Both the position numbers and the translations under genes were made by a program. Positions 1 to 12,015 of a DNA stretch of 64,000 bases are shown here, in pieces. Source of the DNA: Kingdonia uniflora (lineage: Eukaryota > Streptophyta > Magnoliopsida > Ranunculales > Circaeasteraceae); contig JACGCM010002205.1 of assembly GCA_014058105.1 (NCBI GenBank), positions 4,836,001-4,900,000 of the forward strand, written 5' to 3'. Positions within the stretch are counted from its first letter, which is position 1. Every line of letters starts with the position of its first letter. Below the pieces are notes generated by a model. The model had not been told where the DNA came from, did no database searches, and saw only the letters and a program-made list of their open reading frames with translations.

Positions 1-203
1 TTTGATAACATGCATGTGTTAAGCGCGCCTATAAGAGTATTCTTCTACATTCATCTACATTATCAATCAGACACAGTAAAAAAAGTTCGCAGAAAATAGT
101 ATTTCCATTCCAATATCCGATTGCAAAAATAGATCACATTGCTATTACCACCCCCAAGCGAAACCCCAAAAAAATATATACAAACATACAAATATTTAAC
201 ACG

Positions 204-584
204 TCAACCAGTAGCCCTACTTTCAAAAGGTCCAGCTCCGTTTGCCGTGTTCTGCTTCTCTTCCTCCTCTTCTGCACAAATAAGACATTCGGCCAGCGCT
301 GACAGAAAGAGATAGTATTTCTCTGTAGTAGTAAAATCATACTTCAGACGGTCCGAAAGATAGGCGTATGGCTCCCCATTGATGAATTCTCCAACCTCTA
401 CCTCCACCAGTTCAGGCATATCCCAGTCCAGATCATGATGCCCGAAGAATTTTATATGAAGCTCACCAGTCTTCTGCCCTACACGACGGTCCCGGGCGAA
501 CCCCATTCTCTTTTGATATCGTGTGTTGGGTGTGGTATCCATGAAAAGAAGCAAGTTACTCCATATCCCTACACAATAACCCAT
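204..584 (-). CDS. Unassigned 126-codon ORF, possibly a gene fragment
   Basis: An open frame of 126 codons runs on the minus strand and ends in an acidic Glu-rich tail followed by a short neutral stretch. The middle part (about residues 38-100) mixes hydrophobic and acidic residues, has motifs such as FFGHHDLDWDMPELVEVEVG, and looks like real protein rather than a shadow frame. I do not recognise the family. It lies left of the MULE transposase remnant of element A and could be another gene of that element, a captured host fragment, or chance. The start used is the first Met; an upstream exon cannot be excluded. Confidence 0.3.
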   Translation of the reverse strand: MGYCVGIWSNLLLFMDTTPNTRYQKRMGFARDRRVGQKTGELHIKFFGHHDLDWDMPELVEVEVGEFINGEPYAYLSDRLKYDFTTTEKYYLFLSALAECLICAEEEEEKQNTANGAGPFESRATG

Positions 585-599
585 ACTTATAGCCTTTAC

Positions 600-1500
600 T
601 TCATTTATTACCCTATAACCACCTATACCTCTTAATTACCCTCTTTTTATTACTTACCCGAAAACCAACAATTAAACCGCTCAGATTCCAAGACCGAATA
701 TTTTTCTCAGCGAACGCCTCTCTACTTGGCTTCGAGACCCTCGCTGAGAGGGGGCGAATGTAGTAGCCTACTCGCAGCCTTTAACCTTCTCAGAACACTC
801 AAAGACTACTTTACAGCGTACTCGAATATATCAAAGCCTACTCAATCCCTAAAGAAACTTTCCAAAGATCCCCTAAATACGAAGCTTCGACACCAGACCA
901 AGCCTCGAAGACGGCATAAACACACCATAACAGATACCCTTCGACCATATCTGTATATGGTCAAAATACGACAGGACAGGCAGCCAGCTCACCAGACAAG
1001 CCAGCATAACCATTGGCCTTTACAGCTACAGTGACAGGCCGACCACTGTGCCACAGTGCCGAAGTACAGAGACACATCTGACAGCTATCTCAGTGATAGT
1101 GCAGACATGACCGGCGCCCCATACTCCGTCGAGATTTCCTGAAAGTAATCATGTAAACCTGACCCACTCTTGGTGACTCAGCTTCCTATGATTCTATAAA
1201 TAGAGGAGATGAGAAACCAAGGGGGGGTTAGAAAAATTATCTCCAGCCCCTTGCATATTACCTTTGACCTCTCTGTATAGTCCAGTCTTCGAACCCTCGA
1301 ATTACTCATCAGTAATATAATCTTCTTAAAAATCCTCATCAGAGGTCGTAGAGTGTCACATTCGGGCCTCTACGCAAATATTTGTCTCTAATTTGTCCTT
1401 ACTATGGGCCATTTACTTGTATCCCTTTGATAGAAGATCCACCCCGCGTTGTAAGAGCCAACTCTACCCTCTAAAAGAAGTTAGGCCCCTACAACAACCA
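600..1500. repeat. LTR-like, gene-free segment
   Basis: No convincing coding sequence is visible. The stretch 1,130-1,500 has features of an LTR: a TATA-like box (ctataaataga near 1,194), a downstream C/T-rich part, and an end reading gcccctacaaca. I could not find a matching second LTR, a clear TG start, a primer-binding site or target-site duplication. A solo or truncated Ty3/gypsy-type LTR is a guess. The transposase remnant of element A starts directly to its right without its FAR1 DNA-binding exon, so an insertion or rearrangement here may have removed that exon. Confidence 0.3.
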
Positions 1501-1530
1501 CAAGAGGGACGTCAACAAGAAAGTACTTAA

Positions 1531-3890
1531 GAGGGGGATGCACAAGGTGTGCTTGATTACTTCAAGATGAAGCAACTAGAGAACCCAATATTTTATTATG
1601 ATATCCAGCTGAATGACGAAGATAGGGCATTGAATTTCTATTGGATAGATGTTCGCTCGCGATTGGCTTATTAGCAATTTGGGGAGGTTGTGACGTTTGA
1701 CACAATGTACCATATAAACCTCTATAACATGCAGTTTGGTTGTGCTCTTCTTCATAATGAAACAGAACACACTTTTGTGTGGTTGTTAGATACTTGGCTA
1801 AACCCAGTGGGAAATAGGCACCCCAAGGCAATCGTAACCGACTAGAATCTGATAATGGGTGCATAGATCCCAAAGGCTTATTTTGTACTTAACAAAACAG
1901 AAGTTAATATTTGTTATTACAATGTACTAGAAAGAATCAGCTTCACAAGTGGTTATTTCGGAATACACCTATTTTCGAAAGTCTTATTAACGGAAAACAA
2001 ATTTGGTCTCAGAATCATACATTCTGTTATAAGTCTATTACGGAATTTAAATTTTATGTCACCATTTTAGCCTACTCCCACTGGCACTACTTAATATGTT
2101 TAGTATAATTCTTTGATCTTACCAGGTCTTTCCAGATGTGAGGCATCGACTGTGTATATGGCACATAGAGCACAAGTTCGCAGAGAAGATCAACCATGTC
2201 TATGAGGAAGCTTCAAGTTCAAGAAAGACCTCAATTGCATAATCCATGACACATACACCCCCGACAATTTCAAAACTAAGTTGCAAGTACTGATGTTGAA
2301 ACACAATCTTCAAAACAACCTTTGGTCATAAGGAATTTATGACATTAGGGCACGTTGGGTCCCCTCGTAGAACAATGATTTGTTTTGGGTGAGAACAACA
2401 ACTACCAGACGTAGTAAAAGTACCAATTACTTCTTCAGCAAGTAGTTGACAATGAAGACCACTCTTTTCAGTTTGTCAAAAGGTATGAGAGGGCACTAGA
2501 GGATATGTTGAAGAAGGAATGGAGTGAAGATTTTGTATCAAAGCACAAATATCGCCAGGTCACCCCAAACAACATGTTTCTCTTGGATGCTGTGAGGTCG
2601 TACACGCGTAACATGGTCAAGGTAGAGTTTGAGCAAGTCATTTGTTTCATCAGCAAAGTACAAAGCCTAGAGGACACTATTTATGTAATTCTAGTAAGCT
2701 CCGGATACCCACCAAAGGAGGCTTTCACGGTTAGTTTCAGCACTTAAACTAAAATTGGCTCTTGCGGTTGCAAGTTGATGGAGTTCCTTGATGTTCCATG
2801 CAGTCACTTAATGAAGGTATTCGACTACTTCAATGTCAAAATAATCCCCGTAAATTTCATTCTCCCTCGTTAGAAGATAGGGGCAAACAAATGTCCAATA
2901 ACAGAGGGTAGTTCTTTTTTGAAAACCTCAAAAGTGCCTTTGCGGCACTGTTACCTTTCCTTGAAAGCTTCTAAGTTGTTTAGGGATACAGCAAAGGATG
3001 AGAAGGCATTCATGTTTGCCTTTAAGAAACTCCAAGAAATTGATGCCTACTTGAAGGAAAATTGCCCCCAAACACAAATGCCTATAGATGCGACGGATGG
3101 CGCATTGGTCGAAATGGCAAGAAATGCAATATTGGATCCTCATATGTCAAAAACGAAGGGTCGCAGAAAAGATGATCATAAGCGGAAGACCGCGAGGCTA
3201 ATGGGGGGACTAGAAAGGTAACAACATGAACACAAAAGACTCTGCAAAGGCTGTTATACCCTACAGTACCACGACAAACGTACCTGCCCTGCAGTCTAGA
3301 GTGAAGAAGACGACGGTAAGCCACTGGCATATTTCCTAAAATACTTGTAACGAAAAAGGGAAAATCCTGAACAACCATTGCCAACATTTTAAATTCCGTT
3401 AGTGGTGAGTATTGGAATAAAATATATTCAATAGTAACACTTTGTGATGTTAAAATATTTTTCCAGATTTCACATCTTCCCTTTTCCCTAGCACGAGACA
3501 ATAATGTTAATGTTGAAGAGGAGTTTTCCAAAGAAAGACAGCGACGATTCCGATCTTGCAGAATCAGCTCCGCCAACCCCCCACCCCCCTCCCCCATTAC
3601 CAGTAGAAGATCCCGAACCAGTACGGTCTCTAGATCTGGTGTGTTATAATAATCAAAGCAAACAAGGTAAAGTTGACTAAGAAGAAGTGAAGAAGATGCC
3701 CCCAACAAAATTGGTGTTTGCGTCAATTGGGCAACCTCCATAAAAATAGTCCCGGCTATGAAGGGGATGTGACACATATCAAATGCATGACAAGCGCACG
3801 TGCCCCGTATTGAAAGGGAAAGAAATGCAAACTGGTGCCGGTAGAAGATGAGGAAAATGAGAAAGATGACGCTGAAGGCGAGGAAGATGA
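1531..3890 (+). pseudogene. FAR1/FHY3-type MULE transposase, broken
   Basis: Translation across frames follows the FAR1/FHY3 transposase plan. At 1,540-1,860 comes the MULE core start (GDAQGVLDYFKMKQLENPIF, VVTFDTMYHINLYNM, then CALLHNETEHTFVWLLDTWL and PKAIVTD, the usual catalytic-Asp region). Next is DVRHRLCIWHIEHKF at about 2,134, then a helical part (2,505-2,747). A SWIM-type zinc finger follows at about 2,763-2,835 (CGCKLMEFLDVPCSHLMKVF). The tail contains HDKRTCP-type zinc-knuckle ends near 3,265 and 3,784. Family members usually read a few more residues between NMQF and GCALL, so a small deletion is likely. In-frame stops occur after RSRLAY and IVTD, plus frameshifts, so no transposase can be made. 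The N-terminal FAR1 DNA-binding exon is missing. Confidence 0.85.
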
Positions 3891-4440
3891 GAGCTGATGG
3901 TATTTTTTAAAAACAACTTTGGGGGTTAGGAGCGATGATGTATCATTTTGTTTGATGTCTTATGGGTCTCTTGTTGCTTAACCTTTAATTCAGTTATAGT
4001 CATTCACATCTTGTTGCCCTTCCCATGTACTAATTGAATTGGGGTTTTGAATTCCTACAGATTGGCTCCCTTCTAGTACATGTAATAATAAATAAATATA
4101 CGATCCTGTAAATTACGACATCATGAATTATACTAGTAACGCAATATAAAATTTCAAAGTTGCAATAACAAAATCACATATTTACCGTTAGATGTACTTG
4201 CAGAAACTGGGATTTCCGATGGTTGGTGGAGCAAACATGTATAAAATTGAAAAGAAAAAAAAAACACAAAAAAATAATAACGCATTTTGGTTTTGTGGAT
4301 ATATCTATTCTATCCACAAGTTCAAATTTATAACATATCATTTGTTTTTAGGAATGACTTCCACTAGGAGAGGGACCAAAAATAATATACCAAAATTTAC
4401 GTATCTACTATAAGAGTGATAAAAAAAATCTACTATACCA
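3891..4440. other. Spacer between convergent genes of element A
   Basis: AT-rich intergenic DNA between the 3' ends of the two convergent genes. It holds an A-rich run near 4,247-4,277 and no coding potential that I trust. No terminator or polyadenylation signal can be assigned with confidence. Confidence 0.5.
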
Positions 4441-4482
4441 TGGATCTAAAAATTTTAGCCATGACTACGCGAGGGCCACAGA

Positions 4483-5424
4483 GCACTACATAAGCAAGTC
4501 ATGCATTTGGTAACACGTATCCATCCCAAATTCTACCACAAGCTTCTCAAAAGTAGTCATTTTCTCTTTCCAATTCGGTGGCCATGAACAAGTAATAAAC
4601 TCATTACTCAACCCGAATTTCTTCCATAATTCTAAAATCAGGGGAATGGAGGCGCCGTTCTTTGGGAACAAACGAACAAACTGCTCCTTATCATCCCCGG
4701 TTCCCGTCACACCAAATCACAAGTGTGATTCGGTGCTCTCCAAAATGTTGTTCTATCGTTGTTGCTTTACTTGCTCAGGACCACCAAGAGAGAGGGGTAA
4801 GAAAGTCATACCCATGGTAGGTGATAGGAAGACAACCACCCGTTCATGGTGGGTAGTTACCAAGTAACCCAGATGGAGCCACTCTCTACTTAGACCCTTG
4901 TTGGAGAGATCTGACAAACAGTTGTGATACTTATGTATCCCGCGATTAAGTCGAGCACCCTGTCGGTCAGTAACTTGGCTAAACAATCTTTACCATAAAG
5001 GAATTTATTTGTGCCCTAAGAGTAGTGTATGCAGCTCCTTCTTCACACCTGTATACCTCGCTTGGTTGGCATAAATTTGAGCAGCTACCATGTGGAATGC
5101 ACTATTACCATCATCATGTTGCACAATTTTGAAGGGCCCTTCCAATTCTAGGTGTTGCTGAAATGGTTTGAATAGGTTACTTTTTAGGATCATCGTGTTT
5201 GATACTTTCAGTAATGGCTTCATAGCCTTGTTCGCCAACATTGACCTAATTTCAAAATACACTACCATGAATTCTTTGAAAAACTTTCCCGGTGGGCCAT
5301 CTGGTATGCACAATATCAGTTCTATTAGAAGTATGCCCTTGTCTTCGGTCGATGGTGCCATTACGTTCTTGTGTTTATACATGTTCAAAATCTTCACGAT
5401 CTCCTTCTGCAAGAACTCCTGCAT
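4483..5424 (-). pseudogene. OTU-like cysteine protease domain (element A copy), catalytic residues replaced
   Basis: The domain starts near 5,424. It shows the OTU active-site block as DDGNSAFHMVAAQIYAN, where Ser stands in place of the usual catalytic Cys of DGNC. A helix KKELHTLLLGH follows. Next, the typical block before the last strands reads LHLGYLVTTHHERVVVFLSP then MTFLPL (4,875-4,780). The C-terminal block that normally carries the catalytic His as NHFV reads KEQFVRLFP. Both catalytic positions therefore appear lost. A frame change near 5,000 and another near 4,740 split it into three reading frames. Confidence 0.65.
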
Positions 5425-5639
5425 GAAGAATGGGATAAAAAAATCAAATGAGTGGGGTCTGGTAAAGAATTGATGTGGGAACCTGTGTAACGGAATAAAG
5501 ACTTATCGACAAAGACAATTTCAGAATAATTGATATCCCAAACCAGAACTGCAACGATGTGTCATATTTCATTACAGCCTCCCTAATGGAAAGTTGTAAA
5601 TTCGACACTGACTGGTATAGAACATTTGAGACAACACAA

Positions 5640-7260
5640 GTATAGACTCACGTATTTATCCAGTAGGGACTCTACTTCTTTTAGCCTCTTCTTGTACAAC
5701 AACTTTCGATCACGCTATTATAAGAAACACAAGTATAAAAATTGAATGAATGCAATATAAGCAAACTAAAAACCTAAAACTTTGTAAGTGGAAAGAATGA
5801 TCTGACATTTAGATTTCTTGAATCTGATAAGGTCTTTATTACGTTTTGAAGACTCACAATCTAGTAAGCATTAAAACATTGAAAACATATAAATAAATGT
5901 AAAATCTACCAATGAGCTGCCATACCTATTAAATGAACTATATATAAAGGGGATTTACCTGTGAATCTTTGTCTTTTAACTGACTTTGCAATTTTACTAA
6001 CTCCAATTTAGCAACGGCTACATTTTGTGCCCAATACCAGTTTTGAGTATGCTACACAATTATTTTAAAAAAAAAAGTTTTGTTAATATACATTCCAGAA
6101 ATTCTCTAGACTAAAATTTTTGGTACACCCACTTAAAGTTGCATAAATAGAATTTATTTCCCACTTACAAGAGTCCAAATTTTTGGTGCACCCACTTAAA
6201 GTTGCACAAAGAGAATTTATTTCCCACTTACAAGAGTCCCCAAAACATCTATTGCATCTCCGACAATAGGGTCCACTGCTTTTGTTGACTCTGCCAACTC
6301 CTCCCTCTCAATTATAACTTGTTTTAGTTACCCAATCTCTGCTTTCAATTCATCGCTCTCATAAATAAGTACTACAAGTTCATCGCTTACCACTGCTTCG
6401 ATATGGGCCCCTCCTTCACTTCTCTTCTCACAGCACCGTGCTCCCACTGAAGGGTAGTTTACTTTTCCATGGCATTATTTAATTTCCTCTCCAATTCCGT
6501 CTTGGACCGCATGGTAGCATCAAGCATAAATAATTGGGTCTACAAAGCAACAAACTCCCTCTCCTACAGTGCAAGAGAAAGATAATGTTAGCTGTCAGAT
6601 TATACAAATTTGAAATAGTAATTCAGTAATGAAAAACATAAATGTCAGCACTAAGGTTTCGAAAGTTCAAATTTCTGTTAGTAAGTAACAAAAACATGAT
6701 AGTTCCATTACTCTGCTTTCGGAAATTCATGTATTCGTTATCCACTTATGTTGAACAGTTAAAAAAAAGTAATAGAAAAAATAACATAAAAAGAACCCAC
6801 CTTCTCCTTCAAATTGTATGTCGCGACGTCTCCCTTTTCCAATTCCTTCCTAGACTGAAGTGCAGAATCGAAGACATCCACCCTCATCCTCAGAGCATCA
6901 CATTCCTCTCCTACATGCAAAAATGGAGGTTATTTTAGCTTACAAAACATAAAGTAACACACTACAGTAATGGAAATAAATTCATCCAAAATACACTAAC
7001 GTAATCCCTGAGTTTCTGTTATCATGATTTTGAAAGAAGATGCTTTCGTAACGGTATTACCCTAAAAAAAGAATTGGGGAAAAAAGGCTTAAAGAAATTA
7101 GAATAATCAGAAGAAAAATATATGTAACCTTTTCCTTTAATTTAGCCGCCGCGTCTCTAAGCTCTATAATTTCATTCTCTTTTTTAAGTTTATATTATTA
7201 GAAGTCGTCTTTCAGCCTCTACAAATCTTCACCCTCACTCGACTGACCAACATCACATCC
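5640..7260 (-). other. Coiled-coil exons of element A PMD/OTU gene
   Basis: A run of short minus-strand exon-like segments rich in Leu, Lys, Glu and Asn, separated by AT-rich introns with GTAAGT-like donors (for example at about 6,171 and 6,233). The longest readable piece (about 7,190-7,130) gives LKKENEIIELRDAAAKLKEK, a clear heptad-like pattern. By position these link the PMD to the OTU-like domain. Exact exon ends were not determined. Confidence 0.5.
6119..6240. repeat. 62-bp tandem duplication carrying a splice donor
   Basis: Two copies of a 62-bp unit (tggtacaccc at 6,121 and tggtgcaccc at 6,183) with a handful of mismatches. Each copy contains cttacaagagtcc, which on the minus strand reads as a GTAAGT donor after an exon ending GGACTCTT. 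The duplication therefore doubles the 5' splice site of a coiled-coil exon of the PMD/OTU gene. Confidence 0.85.
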
Positions 7261-8793
7261 TTGCATCTCTCCATCTACCTATTCTTGACTAGGTGGGCAT
7301 ATCCAAGGAATGGATATCGACTCGTACCAGGTAGGGTAAGCTTCAGTCACAATTGGACCGTCTCTCTTTTTGTGTAAACCTTTTTCATTTTTTTTCAACA
7401 TATTTTTCACCCATTTCCCGTTCGAGAATTTGTCAGTCCATTCATAGGTTACCTTATAATGTGTATTCTCGATTTCTCCTCAAAGTACTACGGGTGTGAA
7501 AGGTGAGTTCTTCGGAACACCTTGGATCCTCCCTAGATGACGAGTGCAATGGCCTAGCAAGTATGGGACAACGTAGTCAGGGCATTGCAACAATCCAGTA
7601 AACCAAGATATTGAAGCGACATCAGCACCCTTTTCTCTATTATCATCATAGGGATTAAAAACAACCTGTATATTGGATAATATAATAAGATAGTTGTGGA
7701 AATATACAAGTAATATTAAATAGATTTAAGATTCCATTACTTACATCATCGACTAAGTAGTCATCGAGGGCTTGACGAATCTCTTGAAGCATTTCAGTGT
7801 GAAACCTAACATTTTCTTTGGTCTCCACTTGGTACAGTACTCTTGGCTATCATGTGGGCCAGGTTCTGGAACATAAGGAAATTTGGGGAAATGGGCATAA
7901 ATCCACGATTGTTCATCAGGACAAGAAAATAAAAATTAGTCTCAATATGATATGTTTGGAAAGCTTATAAAATAACAAAAAGTGGTTCAGATTTGGGATA
8001 CCTCCAAAAAAGTAGTAAACGCAACGAATTGTTTCCCTTCATACGAACATATCGAGCTAATCTCGCGATACAAGTATGCAAGAGTAGAAGTTCCCCAGGC
8101 ATATCTCCCCGCTTTCTCCAAAGATTCGAACAACTCTAGGTATTTTAGAGATATGTAGGCCCCAGTCTTCTTCGGAAAAAGCAAACTTCCAACCAGATAG
8201 AGAAGATAAGCCTTTAATGTACCAGGCAGTGACTTCTCTGGGTTAACGATTATTTTCTTCCCCTTTCCCTTTTTAGTAGAGGAATCCTCTTCCTCGACAA
8301 CCTTACCCTTCCCTTTTTTGTCCTTTTTTACCACCTTCTCAACTTTCTTCCTAAAGAACTCTTGGAGCCATGAAATTTTGATTGTCGCAACTTACACAGT
8401 AGACATAGAAACAATGAACTATTTTTTAGTTAAACCAATCAGATCACAGAAGACCTTCATGGCAGAATCTGGCTTGCCTATCCCCTGTAGACACTTGCCC
8501 TTCACTGCCAGCCCAACAAGCTTCACCACATCCTCTAATGAGATAGTCATCTCCCATTTACTAAAATGAAAGCTGCAGGTCTCGCGGTGCCAGTGCTCAA
8601 TAAAGGCGGTGATTAACGATCTATTGTAGTGATCATATACAATCTCACCCAGACGCCACAAACCTGCAGCCATCACCTGGTATCTGACATCTTCGTTCTC
8701 TAGGTGCAAATTCCACTTGATTGGGTGGTGGTGACATTTCAGTAAACCCAACTCAGGCTGACAAATTTTAAGACAGTACAAAATGTAAACCAC
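7260..8793 (-). pseudogene. Plant mobile domain (PMD) of element A
   Basis: Segment 8,793-8,419 reads LWRLGEIVYDHYNRSLITAF, then WHRETCSFHFSKWEMTISLE and DVVKLVGLAVKGKCLQG. This is the PMD hallmark (a Glu-Thr plus FHF..WEMT..LEDV..L.GL pattern). Segment 8,334-7,987 has a basic linker, then LKAYLLYLVGSLLFPKKTG and YAWGTSTLAYLYREI, matching the second PMD block. Segments at 7,930-7,745 (YAHFPKFPYVPEPG) and 7,670-7,400 (VVFNPYDDN, then PYLLGHCTRHLGRIQGVPKN) are the C-terminal blocks seen in MULE-borne PMD proteins. The order is preserved, but stops are present and exon joins are uncertain. Confidence 0.8.
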
Positions 8794-9142
8794 CTTAATA
8801 ACAAAATAGAATATTCCAAAATAACAGTAACGACAAGCATGAATTCGACACAGTCATAACAGAATGATTTATATTCCGTTACACAAGTAACGTAATACGA
8901 AATTCCGAAACTACATATTCGAAAAATACAAAATTCGCAAGTCAGACACAGTTGCTTATACATATGGGAAAAAACCCTACAAAATGTAATTCAACAAAGC
9001 CGATACTTACCAGCCCGTCGATAATATGTTTACCACGATGTTCCTTCTAATGGATGAGCACACTCCAGTCTAGAGGGTAAACACCACTCTTCGCCGCCGC
9101 GTGAGGGTTCGGAAGAGGGCCTCCAACCTCTGTAGGGGAATC

Positions 9143-9616
9143 TCATACTTGTTCATCTCTAACATTGGTGTTACTACCACCTGCCTCGCCAATATTTTTT
9201 AGAGGTGGAACGGCCTCGTCACGAGCTGGGGCCACGTCCCTGCCAGGAATATTGGGCATGGGTATTGGATTCGTTGGATCACTCTCGGCCGTAGTGGTAA
9301 CCTCGTTTGCATCCAGCAGGTCCTCATCCTGTGTATCATTCATGCTCACAACTTTATCATCATCTCCTACTTCATCTTCTTCCTCTTCTTTACTCTTCAA
9401 CTCTTCGTCTTGATCACCGTCCTCTTCCGCATAATATTCTCCATCCCCCTCTTCTTCGAACACATCATCACCATCTCCCTTCTTCTCCACATCCCCTTTC
9501 CCACCAACTTCCTTGCAAACATCACTTTCTATTTTCCCCTCTCCTTCAGAAGATGATCCCTCTACCTCTGTAGAATTATCTTCTTCTCTACTAAACTCGT
9601 TATCCTCTGAAGTCAC
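9143..9616 (-). other. Acidic linker exon preceding the PMD (element A)
   Basis: An open stretch of 157 codons, about half Asp/Glu, with Gly and Ser (for example EEEGDGEYYAEEDGDQDEEL), ending in a Pro-rich part just upstream of the PMD block. Low-complexity acidic stretches can be open by chance, but it lies in the right place and strand for the N-terminal half of the PMD gene. The plus-strand ORFs opposite are Ser/His/Leu shadows. Confidence 0.5.
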
Positions 9617-10860
9617 TTTATCTCTGATTGCTCATTAAGCTTATCAAGGAGATCGTCAACCCTTTTGGCCTCAACATATGAGGCCCCCAAATCAGCAGCA
9701 TCCTCATCATCGCTAACGCTTTTCTAGATAAATCTTCTTCTTTTAGTCTTCTCAATAGGTTTTGTGGTTGGTGTTTTAACTACATCCTCTGCCAGTCCGC
9801 CTCTCCTCTACTTCTCTTCTACTCGAGGCTGTAGGCGGTGGCCTTCTTATCATTCTTTCTTCAGTCTTTTTCTGCAGAGTTTTTTTTTCTATAATTTTTA
9901 TCAATGTAGGCCACTTCGTTCTACTTTTCTCTGCTCTGTCCTCATTTTCAGAAGAAGAAGCAAATACTCTTTCAAATACCTCGTCTGCACTATTTACCTA
10001 CAACATTAAGATAATATATAATTATGGAATCTAATTTGGGAGATATTAAAAACCAATGCATACCAAGATTAATAAACTGGGCATAGAACATATTAGTTGG
10101 TACTATAATTCCTTAAATGCTACAATTTCTTTCTGTAAATATATTTTGTAAAACTACAACATCCAGCAGTAACAAAATAGTCAAAATTCCGAAACATACA
10201 TACTAACTTATCAATTTCATAAAGTTTAACAAACCTGTACATAACTAAAAAAGATTTGCTACCAAAAAAATATGATTTTCGTTACAATTGAACTTGTGGT
10301 TACAAATTTCAAACCAAAAAACCAAAAAAATACCCACCCAAAACACAATAATCTGCAACAATTACTTCAGAATCGTGTAAGTGTATGGATTCTTTGAATG
10401 GGTTTTTCCAACACAAATAAAACAACCACCAAAATCGTTTCAATGTCAAGCAAGAGTGGACTCGTGGAAACCCTAAAAACTCTATTCCTAAGTAAAATCA
10501 TATAAACCTAAATAAAACTAGAAATTGAGAGAGGAGAAGGTCGTACCTCCGGATAGGACGACAAAACCAAGAGTAACTTCAAAAAATTTAGAAAATTATT
10601 CATGATTTTAGCCACTACGTCTGATTCTTGTAGGAGGGGAGAGAAAAAAGCAAGAGTGAAATCAAAGAAACCCTTTAAACTCTAGTTCTTGATAAAGATT
10701 TAAGCTACCAAAATCGATCTCAAAACTGTGCCTAGTTCTTGAGGGAGAAGGAGAGAGAGTGTGTAAAAGTAAAAATAAGGAGAGAGAGAGAGAGGTGAAA
10801 AATAAAATAAAACTTAGTAGGTGAAAACCAGTTGACCAGGTTCCCCAGCTACCCCTCTTT

Positions 10861-10902
10861 TGATCTCAAGTACTCATCTTTTGATCTCAAGTACTCATAT
10901 CT
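10861..10902. repeat. 21-bp direct duplication
   Basis: The 21-bp unit tgatctcaagtactcatctt plus one base occurs twice in tandem, starting at 10,861 and 10,882. It lies at the junction between element A and the inverted-repeat element to its right. Confidence 0.7.
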
Positions 10903-10908
10903 AGATCT

Positions 10909-11419
10909 TAAAGAGCATGTGGAGCACCCTCGCTAACTTAGCGAGCCACCTAGGCATAAATTCAGGGAAAATTTGACATGTAGTTAGAGCTATTTTTTTC
11001 TTCTTTTTCAAGGTGAGAATTGTGAGATATATGTCAGTTTTTATTTTATTTTTTTTTTTTTTTAATATATATATTTTATTTTATTTTTATTTAATATAAA
11101 AAAATATAAAAAAATTGGCGCACAAAATTTTTAAATATTTTTTTAATAATAAAATATTAAAAAATAATAAAAAAATATACACAACGCCAATTCAATTGGC
11201 GCAGTAAAGTTAAAAAAATAAAAATAAAGTTAACAAACTATTTTTTTAATAATAATTTTTTTTTTTATAATTTCTCTGACTAAACTGGGCTCGCCACAGA
11301 TAGCCACTGACTTTCTCGAAGTTTGTATAATTTGAGCGATAGCTAGCCTGAAAAACTGATTTTTGCAAGATTTGGATCGCTAATATAGCGATACCTATCC
11401 TGCTGCCCATGCTTTAATA
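10909..11419. mobile_element. Small inverted-repeat (MITE-like) element with AT-rich core
   Basis: The left end reads taaagagcatgtggagca and then tcgctaacttagcga. The right end, reverse-complemented, reads attaaagcatgggcagca and then tcgctatattagcga. The ends are therefore imperfect terminal inverted repeats. The core (11,030-11,280) is extremely AT-rich and contains an internal palindrome (cgccaattcaattggcg near 11,185). No ORF is visible. The superfamily and target-site duplication are unresolved; a hAT-like MITE is possible by analogy to the element at 39,281. Confidence 0.45.
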
Positions 11420-11890
11420 GAGTGCTTTATTGGGTGTCATAACTTTACGGATACTCTCCCAACATATATATATATATATATAATATATTTTATATTTTAT
11501 ATTTTATATTACATTACACAATGGTGTTTTTCAAATAGAGAAGTTTGTCATTGTCTCAAAGATAAAGAGGGGCTGAGATTTGTGGGAAAGAGAGAGATGG
11601 ATGGCCTAGATTCATTATACTTACATTCTTAGGGGTACTTTCGACAAAATACGCTAAAGGGGTACTGTAGTCAATAAAAGTTTGCTACTCCTTTTTCTCG
11701 ATCGCGATTTTCTCTTTTTCTTCCTCTCTCTCTCTTCATCAGTAGCATGTAGAGGCGAATACGATGTCAAGAAACGAATGGGAGTTTGGAATGTTTTACA
11801 TAAAAGAAAAGAGAGGACTCCATTTTTTTCTATCTCTGTTGGTGCACTCATCATCAAAGTTGTTGAGAGAGAGAAAGAGTTTGGATTTCG

Positions 11891-12015
11891 ATGGAGGTAA
11901 GAAATATCATTGATGCAGAAAACGTGTCGATCACTCCATCATCACTGACTCATCTTCCATCGAAGCACCTAAAACCTTCCTCAATTCCCAACGGCACTAA
12001 CTCCGTCACTCAAAG
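11891..12015 (+). pseudogene. Exon-like ORF inside the Helitron, family unknown
   Basis: An ATG follows a CT-rich, 5'UTR-like stretch and opens a frame of 41 codons that starts MEVRNIIDAENVSITPSSLT and runs into a plausible GT donor at 12,016. I do not recognise the protein. The leader, ATG and donor suggest a captured first exon. It could instead be the first exon of the PPR gene whose fragment lies downstream, although PPR genes usually lack introns. Confidence 0.3.

Larger units (their letters stand above)
4483..10610 (-). pseudogene. PMD - coiled-coil - OTU-like gene of element A, multi-exon and broken
   Basis: Read from 10,610 leftwards: charged/acidic N-terminal exons (10,000-9,143), a plant mobile domain (8,793-7,260), short Lys/Glu-rich exons that look coiled-coil (7,260-5,640), and an OTU-like domain (5,424-4,483). 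Plant mobile domains are known from MAIN/MAIL proteins and from MULE and gypsy transposons; OTU folds are cysteine proteases acting on ubiquitin chains. Stops and frameshifts occur in several exons, for example TAG after the KPSMTT segment at about 7,760 and a stop in the exon near 7,480. The order of domains matches the gene in element B, which supports a single ancestral fusion protein. Exon boundaries are only partly resolvable by eye. Confidence 0.7.
1500..10860. mobile_element. Mutator-like element A (decayed): FAR1-type transposase convergent with PMD/OTU-like gene
   Basis: Two decayed genes face each other: a FAR1/MULE transposase on plus (about 1,531-3,890) and a PMD/coiled-coil/OTU-like gene on minus (about 10,610-4,483). 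Element B in this window has the same two genes in the same convergent arrangement, so I infer that A is one mobile element. I could not find terminal inverted repeats or a target-site duplication, and both limits are approximate. The 51-bp-phased palindromes of element B are absent here, so A and B belong to different subfamilies or A lost them. The right limit is set where the presumed 5' flank of the PMD gene meets a different inverted-repeat element. Confidence 0.5.

Noticed and set aside
3082..3777. 231-codon minus-strand ORF
   Set aside because: It lies opposite the clear FAR1 transposase C-terminus and its flank, has no family pattern, and is best explained as a shadow frame.
9165..9573. 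Two plus-strand Ser/His/Leu-rich ORFs
   Set aside because: They are antisense shadows of the acidic low-complexity exon of the PMD gene.
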